Made by a program: the position numbers and the translations under genes
Assembly: GCA_004552385.1 (NCBI GenBank)
Contig: SFOL01000016.1
Location: forward strand, 1-26,898
Source of the DNA: Bacteroidales bacterium
Lineage (GTDB): Bacteria; Bacteroidota; Bacteroidia; Bacteroidales; Marinilabiliaceae
DNA: 26,898 bases
Direction of reading: 5' to 3'
Notes under the pieces: generated by a model
The model's database searches: none
What the model saw: only the letters and a program-made list of their open reading frames with translations
What the model was told of the DNA's origin: nothing
Part shown: piece after piece, positions 6,425 to 14,359 of the stretch
Layout of the letters: each line of letters begins with the position of its first letter
How positions within the stretch are numbered: the first letter of the stretch is position 1

Positions 6425-8248
6425 CTAATCGGCCTGCAGATCGTTGAGCTTCTTATACATGCCGCCGAGTGCCATAAGCTCGTCATGCGTACCGCGCTCC
6501 ACGACGCGCCCCTCGCTGAAGACGCAGATGAGGTCGGCATGGCGGATGGTGGATAGGCGGTGCGCCACGACGATGGAGGTCCTGTCCTTGAGCAGATTGT
6601 CAAGAGCCTCCTGCACGAGCCTCTCGCTCTGCGTGTCGAGGGCGGACGTGGCCTCGTCGAGAATAAGTATGTCCGGGTTGCGCAACACGGCGCGTGCTAT
6701 GCTGATGCGCTGCCTCTGCCCGCCAGAGAGGTTCGAGCCGCGGTCGCCCACGATGGTGTCATAGCCATGCTCCTGCTGCATGATGAAGTCGTGAGCGTTG
6801 GCCACCCGGGCCGCGCGCTCAACATCCTCGGGAGTGGCTTTTTCGACGCCGAACGCGATGTTGTTATATATAGTGTCATTGAACAAGACGGGGTCCTGGC
6901 TCACGATGCCCATCCGGCGGCGCAGGTCATAGAGCTTGTAGTCCCTGATGTCAACGCCGTCTATGGATATTGAGCCGGACGTGACATCCCAGAAACGCGG
7001 CAGGAGGTCAACGAACGTGGACTTGCCGCCACCGCTCTGCCCGACAAGCGCGACCATCTTGCCTCGCGGGATTTCAACGGTCACATTCTTAAGGACTTGA
7101 AGATCGGCCTCATAAGCGAACGACACGTCGTTGTAGACAATCTTGTCTCTAAACTGCGTGAGAGGCTTGCCGTCGGGCTTCTCAAATATACGGTCATCGG
7201 CCAGGAGTATCTTGTCAATGCGCTCCATGGCAGCCATACCCTTCTGGATGCTGAAGAAAGCCTGGGAGAAGGCCTTGGCGGGGTTGATAATCTGATAGAA
7301 GATGCCGAGGTAGGCGAGGAACTTGGCCACAGAAAGCGAGCTGTCCCCGTTCAAAATAAGGGTGCCTCCAAACCATACGACGATGATAACCAGGAGCGTG
7401 CCGAGCATTTCTGACACGGGGTGCGCCAGATCTCTGCGCCTGTTGATGCGCTTGGCGATGCGGCAGTACTCCTCGGCCTGCGAGGCGTACCTCTCGCGCA
7501 TGCGCGGCTCGGCGTTGAAGGCCTTGACGATTCGGAGCCCGCCGAGAGTCTCCTCGAGGATGCCGAGGATCTCACCCAGCTTATCCTGCCCCTCACGGCT
7601 CGCGCGCTTGAGGTTCTTGCCTATGCGTCCGATGATGGAGCCGGCGAGCGGAAGCATTATGAGGGCGAAAAGGGTGAGCTGCGGACTCATGACAATCATG
7701 GCCACGAAGTAGACAATTATGAGGACGGGGTTCTTAAGGAACATGTCGATAGACGCCATGACGGAGCCCTCGACCTCGACGACGTCGCCAGTGGCCCTCT
7801 GCAACACGTCGCCCTTGCGCTCCTTCTGGAAAAAGCCAACGGGGAGCGATATGATCTTGTTGTAGATCTCCACACGGATGTCTCGAATGACATTGTTCCT
7901 CAGCCCGATGCTGGCATAGGCCGACAAGTAGGCGGTGGAACACTTGAGAACCGTGCCAAGCACCATGAAGAGTCCGGCGAACAAGAGCGAGTAGCCTGCG
8001 CCATAGGTCACCTTGACGAGCGTCACATAGTAGTAAAAATTATTCACTATGACGTGGTTGTCGATGGCCCAGGGCAAAAGCGTCGTGACCTCGCTATCCT
8101 GCTGGAATATGATCTCGAGCACCGGGATCATAAGAGCCATGGAGAGCACGGAGAAAAGGGCGGACAGGATGTTGAAGAGGAAGCTCAAGACCACCTGCAT
8201 CCAATATGGCGGCACGTAGCGGCGGACTACCTGGAAGAAATATCTCAA
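6425..8248 (-). CDS. ABC exporter, fused membrane and ATPase domains (MsbA-like)
   Basis: A 607-residue inner-membrane half-transporter; two copies would make the exporter. The transmembrane domain occupies about residues 15-330 with hydrophobic segments near 17-45, 85-110, 172-205 and 280-330. The ATPase domain has Walker A GQSGGGKS (403-410), Q-loop Q451, signature LSGGQ (507-511), Walker B ILILDE (527-532) and H-loop H563. The organization is that of lipid A/lipid or drug exporters; the substrate cannot be assigned. The start is a TTG codon (complement of 8246-8248). I chose it because the resulting LRYFFQVVRRYVPPYW matches the usual family N-terminus; the next in-frame Met (residue 17) would cut into it. 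It lies 113 nt downstream of purB, with a hairpin and a C-rich tract between them, and 89 nt upstream of the TPR/PD40 lipoprotein. Confidence 0.93.
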   Translation of the reverse strand: MRYFFQVVRRYVPPYWMQVVLSFLFNILSALFSVLSMALMIPVLEIIFQQDSEVTTLLPWAIDNHVIVNNFYYYVTLVKVTYGAGYSLLFAGLFMVLGTVLKCSTAYLSAYASIGLRNNVIRDIRVEIYNKIISLPVGFFQKERKGDVLQRATGDVVEVEGSVMASIDMFLKNPVLIIVYFVAMIVMSPQLTLFALIMLPLAGSIIGRIGKNLKRASREGQDKLGEILGILEETLGGLRIVKAFNAEPRMRERYASQAEEYCRIAKRINRRRDLAHPVSEMLGTLLVIIVVWFGGTLILNGDSSLSVAKFLAYLGIFYQIINPAKAFSQAFFSIQKGMAAMERIDKILLADDRIFEKPDGKPLTQFRDKIVYNDVSFAYEADLQVLKNVTVEIPRGKMVALVGQSGGGKSTFVDLLPRFWDVTSGSISIDGVDIRDYKLYDLRRRMGIVSQDPVLFNDTIYNNIAFGVEKATPEDVERAARVANAHDFIMQQEHGYDTIVGDRGSNLSGGQRQRISIARAVLRNPDILILDEATSALDTQSERLVQEALDNLLKDRTSIVVAHRLSTIRHADLICVFSEGRVVERGTHDELMALGGMYKKLNDLQAD

Positions 8249-8299
8249 AATATGTGTTTTATTGGTTTGTTAAGAAGCTAATGAGCATGATGTAGAGAA

Positions 8300-8308
8300 G
8301 GGGGGGGG
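8300..8308. repeat. Homopolymer tract (nine G on plus, nine C on minus)
   Basis: An uninterrupted run of nine G on the plus strand lies in the 5' untranslated region of the ABC exporter gene, about 52 nt before its TTG start. Tracts this long can vary in length by slippage, but nothing in a single sequence shows that this one does. Confidence 0.6.
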
Positions 8309-8316
8309 AGAAGAGG

Positions 8317-8338
8317 CGTCCGGCTCCGCGGCCGGACG
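8317..8338 (-). terminator. GC-rich hairpin downstream of purB
   Basis: CGTCCGGC (8317-8324) pairs perfectly with GCCGGACG (8331-8338) around a 6-nt loop, 23 nt past the purB stop. On the minus strand it is followed by a CT-rich tract rather than a clean T run. It may therefore be a weak or processed terminator between purB and the ABC exporter gene. Confidence 0.45.
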
Positions 8339-8361
8339 TCTTCATCGTCGGGCATTAAGGC

Positions 8362-9714
8362 TTAGTGCTTATAGATGCCCGTGTAGGACTGCGGCGTTAT
8401 GGCGCGCAGCTCGGCCTTGACGGCGTCGGAGACATCGAGAGTGTCGATGAAGTCGGACATCGTCTTGTGGTCGATGTGCTTATTGGTGCGAGTGAGAGCC
8501 TTGAGCGCCTCGTAGGGGTTGGGGTAAGCCTCCCGGCGCAGGATGGTCTGAATGCCCTCGGCCACGACGGCCCAGTTATTCTCAAGGTCGGCCGCAATGG
8601 CGTCGGGGTTGAGAATAACCTTGCCGAGGCCCTTGAGGATGCTCTGTATGGCTATGACGCCATGAGCGAGGGGCACGCCGAGATTGCGAAGCACTGTGGA
8701 GTCGGTAAGGTCGCGTTGCAGACGGCTGACGGGCAACTTGTTGCTGAGGTGGTCGAGGATGGCGTTGGCGATGCCGAGGTTGCCCTCCGCGTTCTCATAG
8801 TCGATAGGGTTGACCTTGTGAGGCATGGCGCTGGACCCGACCTCGCCGGCCTTGATCTTCTGCTTGAAATACTCCATCATGATGTACATCCAGAAGTCTC
8901 GGCACATGTCGATCATGATGACGTGTATGCGGCGGACGTTGTCGAGCACGCATCCGAGGTCGTCATAATTAGAGATCTGCGTGGTGTAAGGCTCACGGCG
9001 GAGCCCGAGCTTCTCGCTGACGAACTTGTTGCCGAAGTCCGCCCAGTCGATAGACGGGAATGCCACGTGGTGGGCATTGAAGTTGCCCGTGGCGCCGCCA
9101 AACTTGGCGGGCAGCTGGAGCGCCTTGAGCTCATCGAGCTGGCGGGTCAGGCGGCTGACGAAGACCATGACCTCCTTACCGAGGCGTGTCGGGCTGGCGG
9201 GCTGTCCGTGGGTGCGGGCGAGCATAGATATGTCCGCCCACTCGTCGGCGAGCTCCTGAAGGCGGGCGATGAGGGACTCTACCTGCGGGATGAAGACCTC
9301 GTCGAGGGCGTCTTTGACGGAGAGGGGAACTGACGTGTTGTTAATGTCTTGCGAAGTGAGGCCGAAGTGGATGAACTCCTTGACGGCTGAGAGTCCGGCG
9401 GCGTCGAAGCGCTCTTTGAGGAAATACTCGATGGCCTTGACATCGTGGTTGGTTACGGACTCGATCTCCTTGACGTGGCGGGCGTCATCAAGAGTAAGGT
9501 TACGATAGATGTCGCGCAACTGCTCTTTCTTGTCGTTGGCGATCTGGCCAATCTGGGGGAGTGGAATCTCGGAAAGGGCGATGAAATACTCGACCTCGAC
9601 GCGCACGCGGTAGCGGATGAGCGCATATTCCGAGAAATAGTTGGCGAGCGGCTCAGCCTTGCCGCGGTAACGCCCATCGATGGGCGAGATGGCTGTCAGT
9701 GGTTCAAACTCCAT
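8362..9714 (-). CDS. purB: Adenylosuccinate lyase
   Basis: Catalyses two steps of purine synthesis: cleavage of SAICAR to AICAR plus fumarate, and of adenylosuccinate to AMP plus fumarate. The 450-residue protein begins MEFEPLTAISPIDGRYRGK, the start of the longer E. coli-type PurB group (about 456 residues). It carries the fumarase/aspartase superfamily signature GSSAMPHKVNPIDYEN at about residues 290-305, whose serine loop supplies the catalytic base in studied homologues. A second family histidine region, LARTHGQPASPT, lies near residue 165. The ATG at 9714 is the only start that gives the family N-terminus. It is divergent from queC across a 443-nt intergenic region and is the first gene of the leftward block. 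No sign of damage. Confidence 0.98.
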   Translation of the reverse strand: MEFEPLTAISPIDGRYRGKAEPLANYFSEYALIRYRVRVEVEYFIALSEIPLPQIGQIANDKKEQLRDIYRNLTLDDARHVKEIESVTNHDVKAIEYFLKERFDAAGLSAVKEFIHFGLTSQDINNTSVPLSVKDALDEVFIPQVESLIARLQELADEWADISMLARTHGQPASPTRLGKEVMVFVSRLTRQLDELKALQLPAKFGGATGNFNAHHVAFPSIDWADFGNKFVSEKLGLRREPYTTQISNYDDLGCVLDNVRRIHVIMIDMCRDFWMYIMMEYFKQKIKAGEVGSSAMPHKVNPIDYENAEGNLGIANAILDHLSNKLPVSRLQRDLTDSTVLRNLGVPLAHGVIAIQSILKGLGKVILNPDAIAADLENNWAVVAEGIQTILRREAYPNPYEALKALTRTNKHIDHKTMSDFIDTLDVSDAVKAELRAITPQSYTGIYKH

Positions 9715-10157
9715 AAAAGTGTTTTAATGCGGACAAAATAGCCTTACGCGAAAATAAGTGATTTTGGCGGAGTATGGGAAACAAAAGGCAGAAAAGCAGT
9801 AACTTCGCGGGCGTCGGCAGACGCGCCAAAAGTCAATGACTTAAAGTGCGGGAGCCGACTGGCGGGTGCCGCCTCGCGCCATCCGCCACGGGAGACAGTT
9901 CGTGACCATCCTGTCTATAAATAAAACTATGGGGCGCGGCACTCCGGTCGTGGAGATCTGCCGCGAAGAGCGATGAGAGCCGCAGGCCGCGGGGGGAGGT
10001 GACATTACCGTGGCGGCCAAAGGCGACAGGTTCTTTCACGCCGATGCGCGCCATCGGCGAGTACGGGTTTTATTTATACGCCATAGGGCGGCAAGACAGC
10101 ACAAGACACACCTCCCCCCTAAAGAACAACCAAACCCTAAACAAAAAGTAAAGCATT
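9715..10157. other. 443-nt divergent intergenic region between purB and queC
   Basis: I find no convincing gene here. A 73-codon frame on the minus strand (9833-10054) looks like chance translation of GC-rich hairpin sequence. The part from about 9860 to 10078 is rich in inverted repeats: TGGCGG/CCGCCA (9860-9865, 9883-9888), GACAG/CTGTC (9894-9898, 9911-9915), and the three hairpins inside the 9916-10078 element listed separately. No exact TAnnTTTG box was found for either gene, and no preQ1 or purine riboswitch core is recognisable. The last 60 nt before queC are A/C-rich and unstructured. Confidence 0.6.
9916..10078. repeat. 163-nt element bounded by a 12-bp perfect inverted repeat, with three internal hairpins
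   Basis: TATAAATAAAAC (9916-9927) and GTTTTATTTATA (10067-10078) are exact reverse complements. Between them lie three hairpins. The first is a 7-bp stem 9935-9941/9959-9965 topped by a CTCC/GGAG stem. The second is GGCCGC (9985-9990) with GCGGCC (10013-10018), containing a small inner GGT/ACC pair. The third is GCCGATG (10040-10046) with CATCGGC (10052-10058). The form fits either a small non-autonomous palindromic element or a structured RNA leader. No target-site duplication is visible at the ends, and I saw no second copy in the window. Confidence 0.55.
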
Positions 10158-10829
10158 ATGAGCAAAGCTATTGTACTGCTGTCTGGCGGCCTTGACTCGT
10201 GCGTGGCGCTCCACGTGGCGCTTAATGACGGACACGAAGTGTGCGCCCTCTCATTCGACTATGGCCAGCGCCACAAGAAAGAGCTGGAGTGCGCCCGCGC
10301 CATCGCGGCCCACGCCGGCGTTAAAGACCACTGCGTGGTCAGCCTCAACCTGGCGCAATGGGGAGGTTCCTCCCTGACCGACATGAACATGAAGGTGGAA
10401 GACGGCAACCTGGACTCGAAAGAGATTCCCGCCACGTACGTTCCGGCGCGCAACATGGTCTTCCTGTCCATAGCCGCCTCCATGGCCGAAGCTCGCGGGG
10501 CGGAGCACATCTACATCGGCGTGAGCCAAGTGGACTACTCGGGCTACGTCGACTGCCGCAAGGAGTTCATCGACGCCATGGAGACGGCGATAAACCTCGG
10601 TACCGTTATGGGTGCGGAGAAAGGCCGCAAGATAACCATCCACGCTCCCTTTGAGAACATGACCAAGGCCGACGAGATAAGGCTCGGGTTGAAACTGGGT
10701 GTCGACTTCGGCCTCACCTGGACGTGCTACCGCGGCGGCGAGAAGCCATGCGGCAAGTGCGACAGCTGCCTGCTCCGCGCCAAAGCTTTTGCCGAAGTGG
10801 GCATACCAGACCCGGCACTGACAAGATAA
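10158..10829 (+). CDS. queC: 7-cyano-7-deazaguanine (preQ0) synthase
   Basis: Converts 7-carboxy-7-deazaguanine plus ammonia to preQ0 with ATP, a late step of queuosine precursor synthesis in the cytoplasm. The 223-residue protein starts MSKAIVLLSGGLDS, holding the PP-loop ATP-pyrophosphatase motif SGGLDS at residues 9-14. It ends with the structural zinc site C190, C198, C201, C204 (CYRGGEKPCGKCDSC). The SFDYGQRH segment near residue 35 is also conserved. Length is normal for the family. It is the first gene of a three-gene run with queE (8 nt later) and queF, together covering three consecutive steps of the pathway. No canonical promoter box is evident upstream. Confidence 0.97.
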   Translation: MSKAIVLLSGGLDSCVALHVALNDGHEVCALSFDYGQRHKKELECARAIAAHAGVKDHCVVSLNLAQWGGSSLTDMNMKVEDGNLDSKEIPATYVPARNMVFLSIAASMAEARGAEHIYIGVSQVDYSGYVDCRKEFIDAMETAINLGTVMGAEKGRKITIHAPFENMTKADEIRLGLKLGVDFGLTWTCYRGGEKPCGKCDSCLLRAKAFAEVGIPDPALTR

Positions 10830-10837
10830 ACGACACT

Positions 10838-11647
10838 GTGAACAACAGCTACCTTAGGCTCTCACGCGAGGGCATATTCCCCATAACGCGGAACTGCAAG
10901 GGCGAAAGCGTCGAGCGCGCCACAGGGTTCACCTTGCCCGGCACCATCCAGGGCGAGGGCAAACTGGCCGGCACGCCGTCTCTCTTCGTGCGCCTGCAGG
11001 GTTGCAACTTGCGCTGCCTATGGCACCTGCCAGACGGCACGTCATGCCCGTGTGACACGTCACACACCTGGGACGTGAACGGCGGACGGGTCATGTCGGT
11101 GGAGGACATTGTGAGAACAATCGACCTGAACATCGGCAAGATGCGCCACGTGGTGATAACGGGGGGCGAGCCCTACCTCCAACCCGACGGACTGTCGGAC
11201 CTGCTGCTGAGCCTGGAGGAACGCGGGATCCACACCACAATCGAGACCAACGGGCTCTATGGCAAGATGACAAAGATGGGCGGCATGCCATTGGCCAACC
11301 TCACGAGCATCTCTCCCAAATTGACAAACAGCGGACTTGACGCGGAGGGCGTGGAGATGAGCGCGCAAGGCACAGGCGTACTGGTCCACGCGGCTAAGAG
11401 GGCGCACGGGGACGTGCAGGTGAAATTCGTAATATCGTCAGCCCAAGACGAGGATGAGATAAAAGAGTACTTCTATCTGACTCTTAGAATCCTCAAGCCG
11501 TCAGACATCATCGTCATGCCCCTCGGCTCGACAACCGGGCAACTGGCGCAGACAAGCCCCATAGCCCTCGCTATGGCGCTACGGAACGGATGGCGTTTCG
11601 GCCCGAGGCTGCACATATCACTATTCGGGAACAAGGAGGGCACGTAA
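10838..11647 (+). CDS. queE: 7-carboxy-7-deazaguanine synthase, radical SAM, atypical cysteine spacing
   Basis: Radical SAM enzyme converting 6-carboxy-tetrahydropterin to 7-carboxy-7-deazaguanine. Support comes from the PGTIQGEG substrate segment (residues 34-41), FVRLQGCNLRC (50-60), CDT (72-74), the TGGEPYLQ SAM-binding motif near residue 108, and its position between queC and queF. I chose GTG 10838 (269 residues), 8 nt after the queC stop; earlier in-frame starts would overlap queC. The cluster motif is unusual. Most QueE proteins have CX3CX2C with the last Cys in CDT, but here C56 and C60 are separated from C72 (the CDT cysteine) by eleven residues, with an extra C70. The whole protein is somewhat longer than the usual 210-240 residues. 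A QueE-like radical SAM enzyme of divergent subgroup is near certain; exact activity is inferred from context. Confidence 0.88.
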   Translation: MNNSYLRLSREGIFPITRNCKGESVERATGFTLPGTIQGEGKLAGTPSLFVRLQGCNLRCLWHLPDGTSCPCDTSHTWDVNGGRVMSVEDIVRTIDLNIGKMRHVVITGGEPYLQPDGLSDLLLSLEERGIHTTIETNGLYGKMTKMGGMPLANLTSISPKLTNSGLDAEGVEMSAQGTGVLVHAAKRAHGDVQVKFVISSAQDEDEIKEYFYLTLRILKPSDIIVMPLGSTTGQLAQTSPIALAMALRNGWRFGPRLHISLFGNKEGT

Positions 11648-11664
11648 AGACTGTGAGAGACTAT

Positions 11665-12537
11665 ATGAACAAAATAGACTCGGTGCTTGGCCAGAGGGTC
11701 ACTTATCCGCAGACGTACTCACCAAGCGTGCTGGTGGCCGTGGAGCGGCAACTGAACCGCAAGGGCCTGAACATAAAAGACGACGCCCTGCCCTTCGCGG
11801 GGTGCGACGCGTGGCACGCCTACGAGGCTTCATGCCTCACGAATGCCGGTCTGCCCACGGCCGGGGTGCTGAAAATAGTCGTGCCATGCACGAGCGCATA
11901 CATAGTGGAGAGCAAATCGCTGAAGCTATACCTGAACTCATATAACATGGAGCGCATGGGCGCCACGCCCGCAGAAGCCACCAGAAACATGGAGCAGCGG
12001 GTGAGGCGAGACTTGAGCGACCTGCTCGGGGCGGACGTCCTCGTCAAGCACTTCGGGATGGGAACCCCGACGCTAAACATGGGCTTGGCCAGTGACTATG
12101 AGACAATCGACGAGAAGCTGGGAGACATCGTGGCAGACCGTTACACCGAAGACGCCTCCCTTCTTGGCGATGGCGAGACGTCGGGCGACGGAATCCGCGT
12201 CATAAGCCACCTGTTGCGCTCAAACTGCAGAGTGACGCATCAGCCGGACTGGGGCACGATAGTGGTGAGAATGGGTGGCGGGCGAGTGCCGAAGCGCGAA
12301 GACCTGCTGCGCTACATTGTGTCGCTGCGCGGCGAAAACCACTTCCACGAGGAGATATGTGAACTCGTCTTCAAGCGGATAAGCGACGCCTTCGCACCTC
12401 AAGAGCTTATGGTGGCGTGCCTTTACACCCGCCGAGGCGGGATTGACATAAACCCGATAAGGGCGACGAGCGGGGAACTCATAATAAAAGAGTTGGCCGA
12501 CGTCGACACGCTCACCGACAGGCCACTCAGAAATTGA
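11665..12537 (+). CDS. queF: NADPH-dependent 7-cyano-7-deazaguanine reductase (bimodular type)
   Basis: Reduces preQ0 to preQ1 with NADPH, the last step before insertion into tRNA by Tgt. Starting at ATG 11665, 17 nt after the queE stop, the protein has 290 residues, close to the E. coli bimodular enzyme. An in-frame GTG at 11653 is an alternative. Visible motifs are the QueF-specific ESKSLKLYLNSYN (E82 onward), the catalytic cysteine C188 in SNCRVTHQPDWGTI, and D195 in the same stretch. The conserved NHFHEEICE lies at about 225-233. The thioimide-forming Cys and the proton-relay Asp are both present, so the protein should be active. It ends just before a strong bidirectional terminator. Confidence 0.96.
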   Translation: MNKIDSVLGQRVTYPQTYSPSVLVAVERQLNRKGLNIKDDALPFAGCDAWHAYEASCLTNAGLPTAGVLKIVVPCTSAYIVESKSLKLYLNSYNMERMGATPAEATRNMEQRVRRDLSDLLGADVLVKHFGMGTPTLNMGLASDYETIDEKLGDIVADRYTEDASLLGDGETSGDGIRVISHLLRSNCRVTHQPDWGTIVVRMGGGRVPKREDLLRYIVSLRGENHFHEEICELVFKRISDAFAPQELMVACLYTRRGGIDINPIRATSGELIIKELADVDTLTDRPLRN

Positions 12538-12590
12538 CCCCCGAACCTCCCCGCCGACTGTCAAAAGCACGCTAAAGGGGCGCGGCATAA

Positions 12591-12644
12591 AAAGAAAGGC
12601 ATCGCCGTCCGTCAATAAGGTTGACGGACGGCGATGCCTTTTTT
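12591..12644. terminator. Strong bidirectional terminator between queF and the CoA-transferase gene
   Basis: An 18-bp perfect stem, GGCATCGCCGTCCGTCAA (12598-12615) with its complement (12621-12638), has a 5-nt loop. Six T follow on the plus strand (12639-12644); on the minus strand the hairpin is followed by TTTCTTTTT (complement of 12589-12597). It lies between two convergent genes and can serve both. Confidence 0.95.
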
Positions 12645-12665
12645 CCGATAAAGCCAATGAGGCCG

Positions 12666-14150
12666 CTAAATCTTAGCGTTTCTCATGTCGCCAGTCTCGG
12701 CGAGGGCGAGATGCATGGCAAAAGCCTTGGAGAGCGTGGCAGGCGTATGGCACTTACCCTCCATGAGCTTAAGGTAGTCCCAAAGAAGCTGCTTATAGTC
12801 GGGGTGCGCACAGTTCTCGATAATGGCGTGAGCCTTCTGGAGAGGGCTCTTGCCGCGGAGATCCGCCACGCCATACTCGGTGGCGATAATCTTGACGGAG
12901 TGCTCGTTGCTGTCGGTGTGCGCGACCATAGGCACAATGGCAGAGATGACTCCCCCCTTGGCCACAGACGGGCATGTGAAGATTGAGAGGAACGAGTTGC
13001 GAGCGAAGTCGGCCGAGCCGCCTACTCCGTTCATGATCTTCTGCCCGGATACATTGGTAGAGTTGACGTTGCCGAAGATGTCGACCTCGAGGGCCGTGTT
13101 GATGGCGATGATGCCCATACGGCGGATGAGCTCCGGGTGGTTGGTAATCTCCTGCGGGCGGAGCATGAGCTTACCCTTGAAGAAATCGAGGTTGCCATAG
13201 ACGCGTTCGAGCATATCGTCAGAGAGAGTGAGCGAGCTGCCCGAGGCGAAAGAGACTCGTCCGCTCTCCATAAGGGGTATTACAGAGTTCTGAATGACCT
13301 CGGTAAACATGGTGAATGGCGGAATGTCCTTGCACTCGCCGAGGGCTCCAAGGACAGCGTTGGCGATGTTGCCCACGCCGCTCTGGAGCGGGAGGAACTC
13401 CTTGGGTATGATGCCCTTGTGCAACTCGTTGATAAGGAATTCGGCCACATTGAGGCCAATCTTAGTTGTGACGGGGTTGGGCTCGGTGAAAGCCGCGATG
13501 GTGTCAGGGAGGTCGGTGCGGACGACGCCGAGCACCTTTGCGGGGTCGACCTTGATGGCCTCGGTGCCGATGCGGTCGCCGGGTGTGAAGATGGGGATCT
13601 CGCGACGGTAGGGCGGATTGGCCGGCTCATATATGTCATGCATCCCCCTGATGACCTCGGGGTGGTGAGCGTTGAGCTCAATGATAATCTTGTCGGCGGC
13701 GGCGCAGATGGTGGGCGAGATGCCAACCGAGCTGGTGGGAACGATCTCGCCGTCGGGCGTGATGGAGCTGGCCTCGATGATAGCCACATCCATGTGTCCG
13801 AGGAAGCCATATCGCAAGTCCTGCGCCACGTGGCTGAGGTTGAGGTCGAAATATTGCACCTCTTGCCTATTGATGGCCGCGCGCATATCCTTATGGCTCT
13901 GGAACGGAGTGCGGAACTTGACGGCGTGGGCCCTTGCGAGAGCGCCGTCAATAGGGTCGCCGGTGGCGCCGCCAGTAATAAGCCCCACGCGGAACTCGTT
14001 GCCCTTGGCGTGCTCCGCCTCAGCCTTGGCGGCGAGAGCCGTCGGCACAGCTTTGGGCGTACCGACAGAGGAGAAGCCTCCTATACCAACAACAAAGTCA
14101 TTCTTGATGAATTCAGCGGCCTCCTCGGCCGTCAGCTCAGCGTAGCGCAT
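12666..14150 (-). CDS. Acetyl-CoA hydrolase/transferase family; probable succinate:acyl-CoA CoA-transferase
   Basis: A 494-residue class I CoA-transferase of the AcCoA hydrolase/Cat1/ScpC type, which moves CoA between succinate and acetate or propionate. In succinate/propionate-producing Bacteroidales such an enzyme typically releases propionate while making succinyl-CoA. E284 in FTEVIQNSV matches the catalytic glutamate that forms the glutamyl-CoA intermediate. The segments QSGVGNIANAVL (about 256-267) and VGIGGFSSVG (21-30) match family CoA-binding loops, and SGQKIMNGVGGSADFARN lies in the C-terminal half. Length is typical. Acetate versus propionate preference is not readable from the sequence. 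It has a good promoter upstream (14244-14274) and ends at the shared terminator. Confidence 0.93.
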   Translation of the reverse strand: MRYAELTAEEAAEFIKNDFVVGIGGFSSVGTPKAVPTALAAKAEAEHAKGNEFRVGLITGGATGDPIDGALARAHAVKFRTPFQSHKDMRAAINRQEVQYFDLNLSHVAQDLRYGFLGHMDVAIIEASSITPDGEIVPTSSVGISPTICAAADKIIIELNAHHPEVIRGMHDIYEPANPPYRREIPIFTPGDRIGTEAIKVDPAKVLGVVRTDLPDTIAAFTEPNPVTTKIGLNVAEFLINELHKGIIPKEFLPLQSGVGNIANAVLGALGECKDIPPFTMFTEVIQNSVIPLMESGRVSFASGSSLTLSDDMLERVYGNLDFFKGKLMLRPQEITNHPELIRRMGIIAINTALEVDIFGNVNSTNVSGQKIMNGVGGSADFARNSFLSIFTCPSVAKGGVISAIVPMVAHTDSNEHSVKIIATEYGVADLRGKSPLQKAHAIIENCAHPDYKQLLWDYLKLMEGKCHTPATLSKAFAMHLALAETGDMRNAKI

Positions 14151-14243
14151 AAGTGTAGATTAATAAGAAAGGTAGGTAATAAGGGCGCACGAGCATCACA
14201 GTTCGTCCGCACATGTCAATTGTTGGCATACGGCACAACGATG

Positions 14244-14274
14244 CAAAAATAACACACACTGCGCATTTTTACAA
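14244..14274 (-). promoter_or_regulatory. Bacteroidetes-type promoter for the CoA-transferase gene
   Basis: On the minus strand a -7 box TATTTTTG (14251-14244) matches TAnnTTTG, and a TTG (14274-14272) lies exactly 20 nt upstream at the -33 position, within TTGTTGT. The start codon at 14150 is about 94 nt downstream of the box. Confidence 0.7.
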
Positions 14275-14359
14275 CAAGTGCGCTTAAAAACGGGTAAAAG
14301 TGTAGCGAAGCCTGGGCACTCACTCGTAAAAAGATCACCATGTGCGCGAATGGCGGCCC

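Noticed and set aside
8365..9333. A 322-codon open frame on the plus strand opposite purB
   Set aside because: Fully contained in the complement of purB, with Val/Leu/Asp/Glu-rich chance sequence.
9715..9915. A purine riboswitch in the purB leader
   Set aside because: No three-way junction or conserved loop sequences could be found on the minus strand.
9833..10054. A 73-codon frame in the purB/queC intergenic region
   Set aside because: It runs through the hairpin element; the composition follows the GC-rich stems and no family is recognisable.
10080..10157. A preQ1 riboswitch ahead of queC
   Set aside because: The operon would be a logical place, but the A/C-rich leader shows neither the small pseudoknot stem-loop nor the conserved A-rich tail pairing.
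13137..14252. A 371-codon open frame on the plus strand opposite the CoA-transferase gene
   Set aside because: The Val/Asp/Gly/Leu-rich composition and complete overlap with a well-supported gene mark it as a codon-bias shadow.
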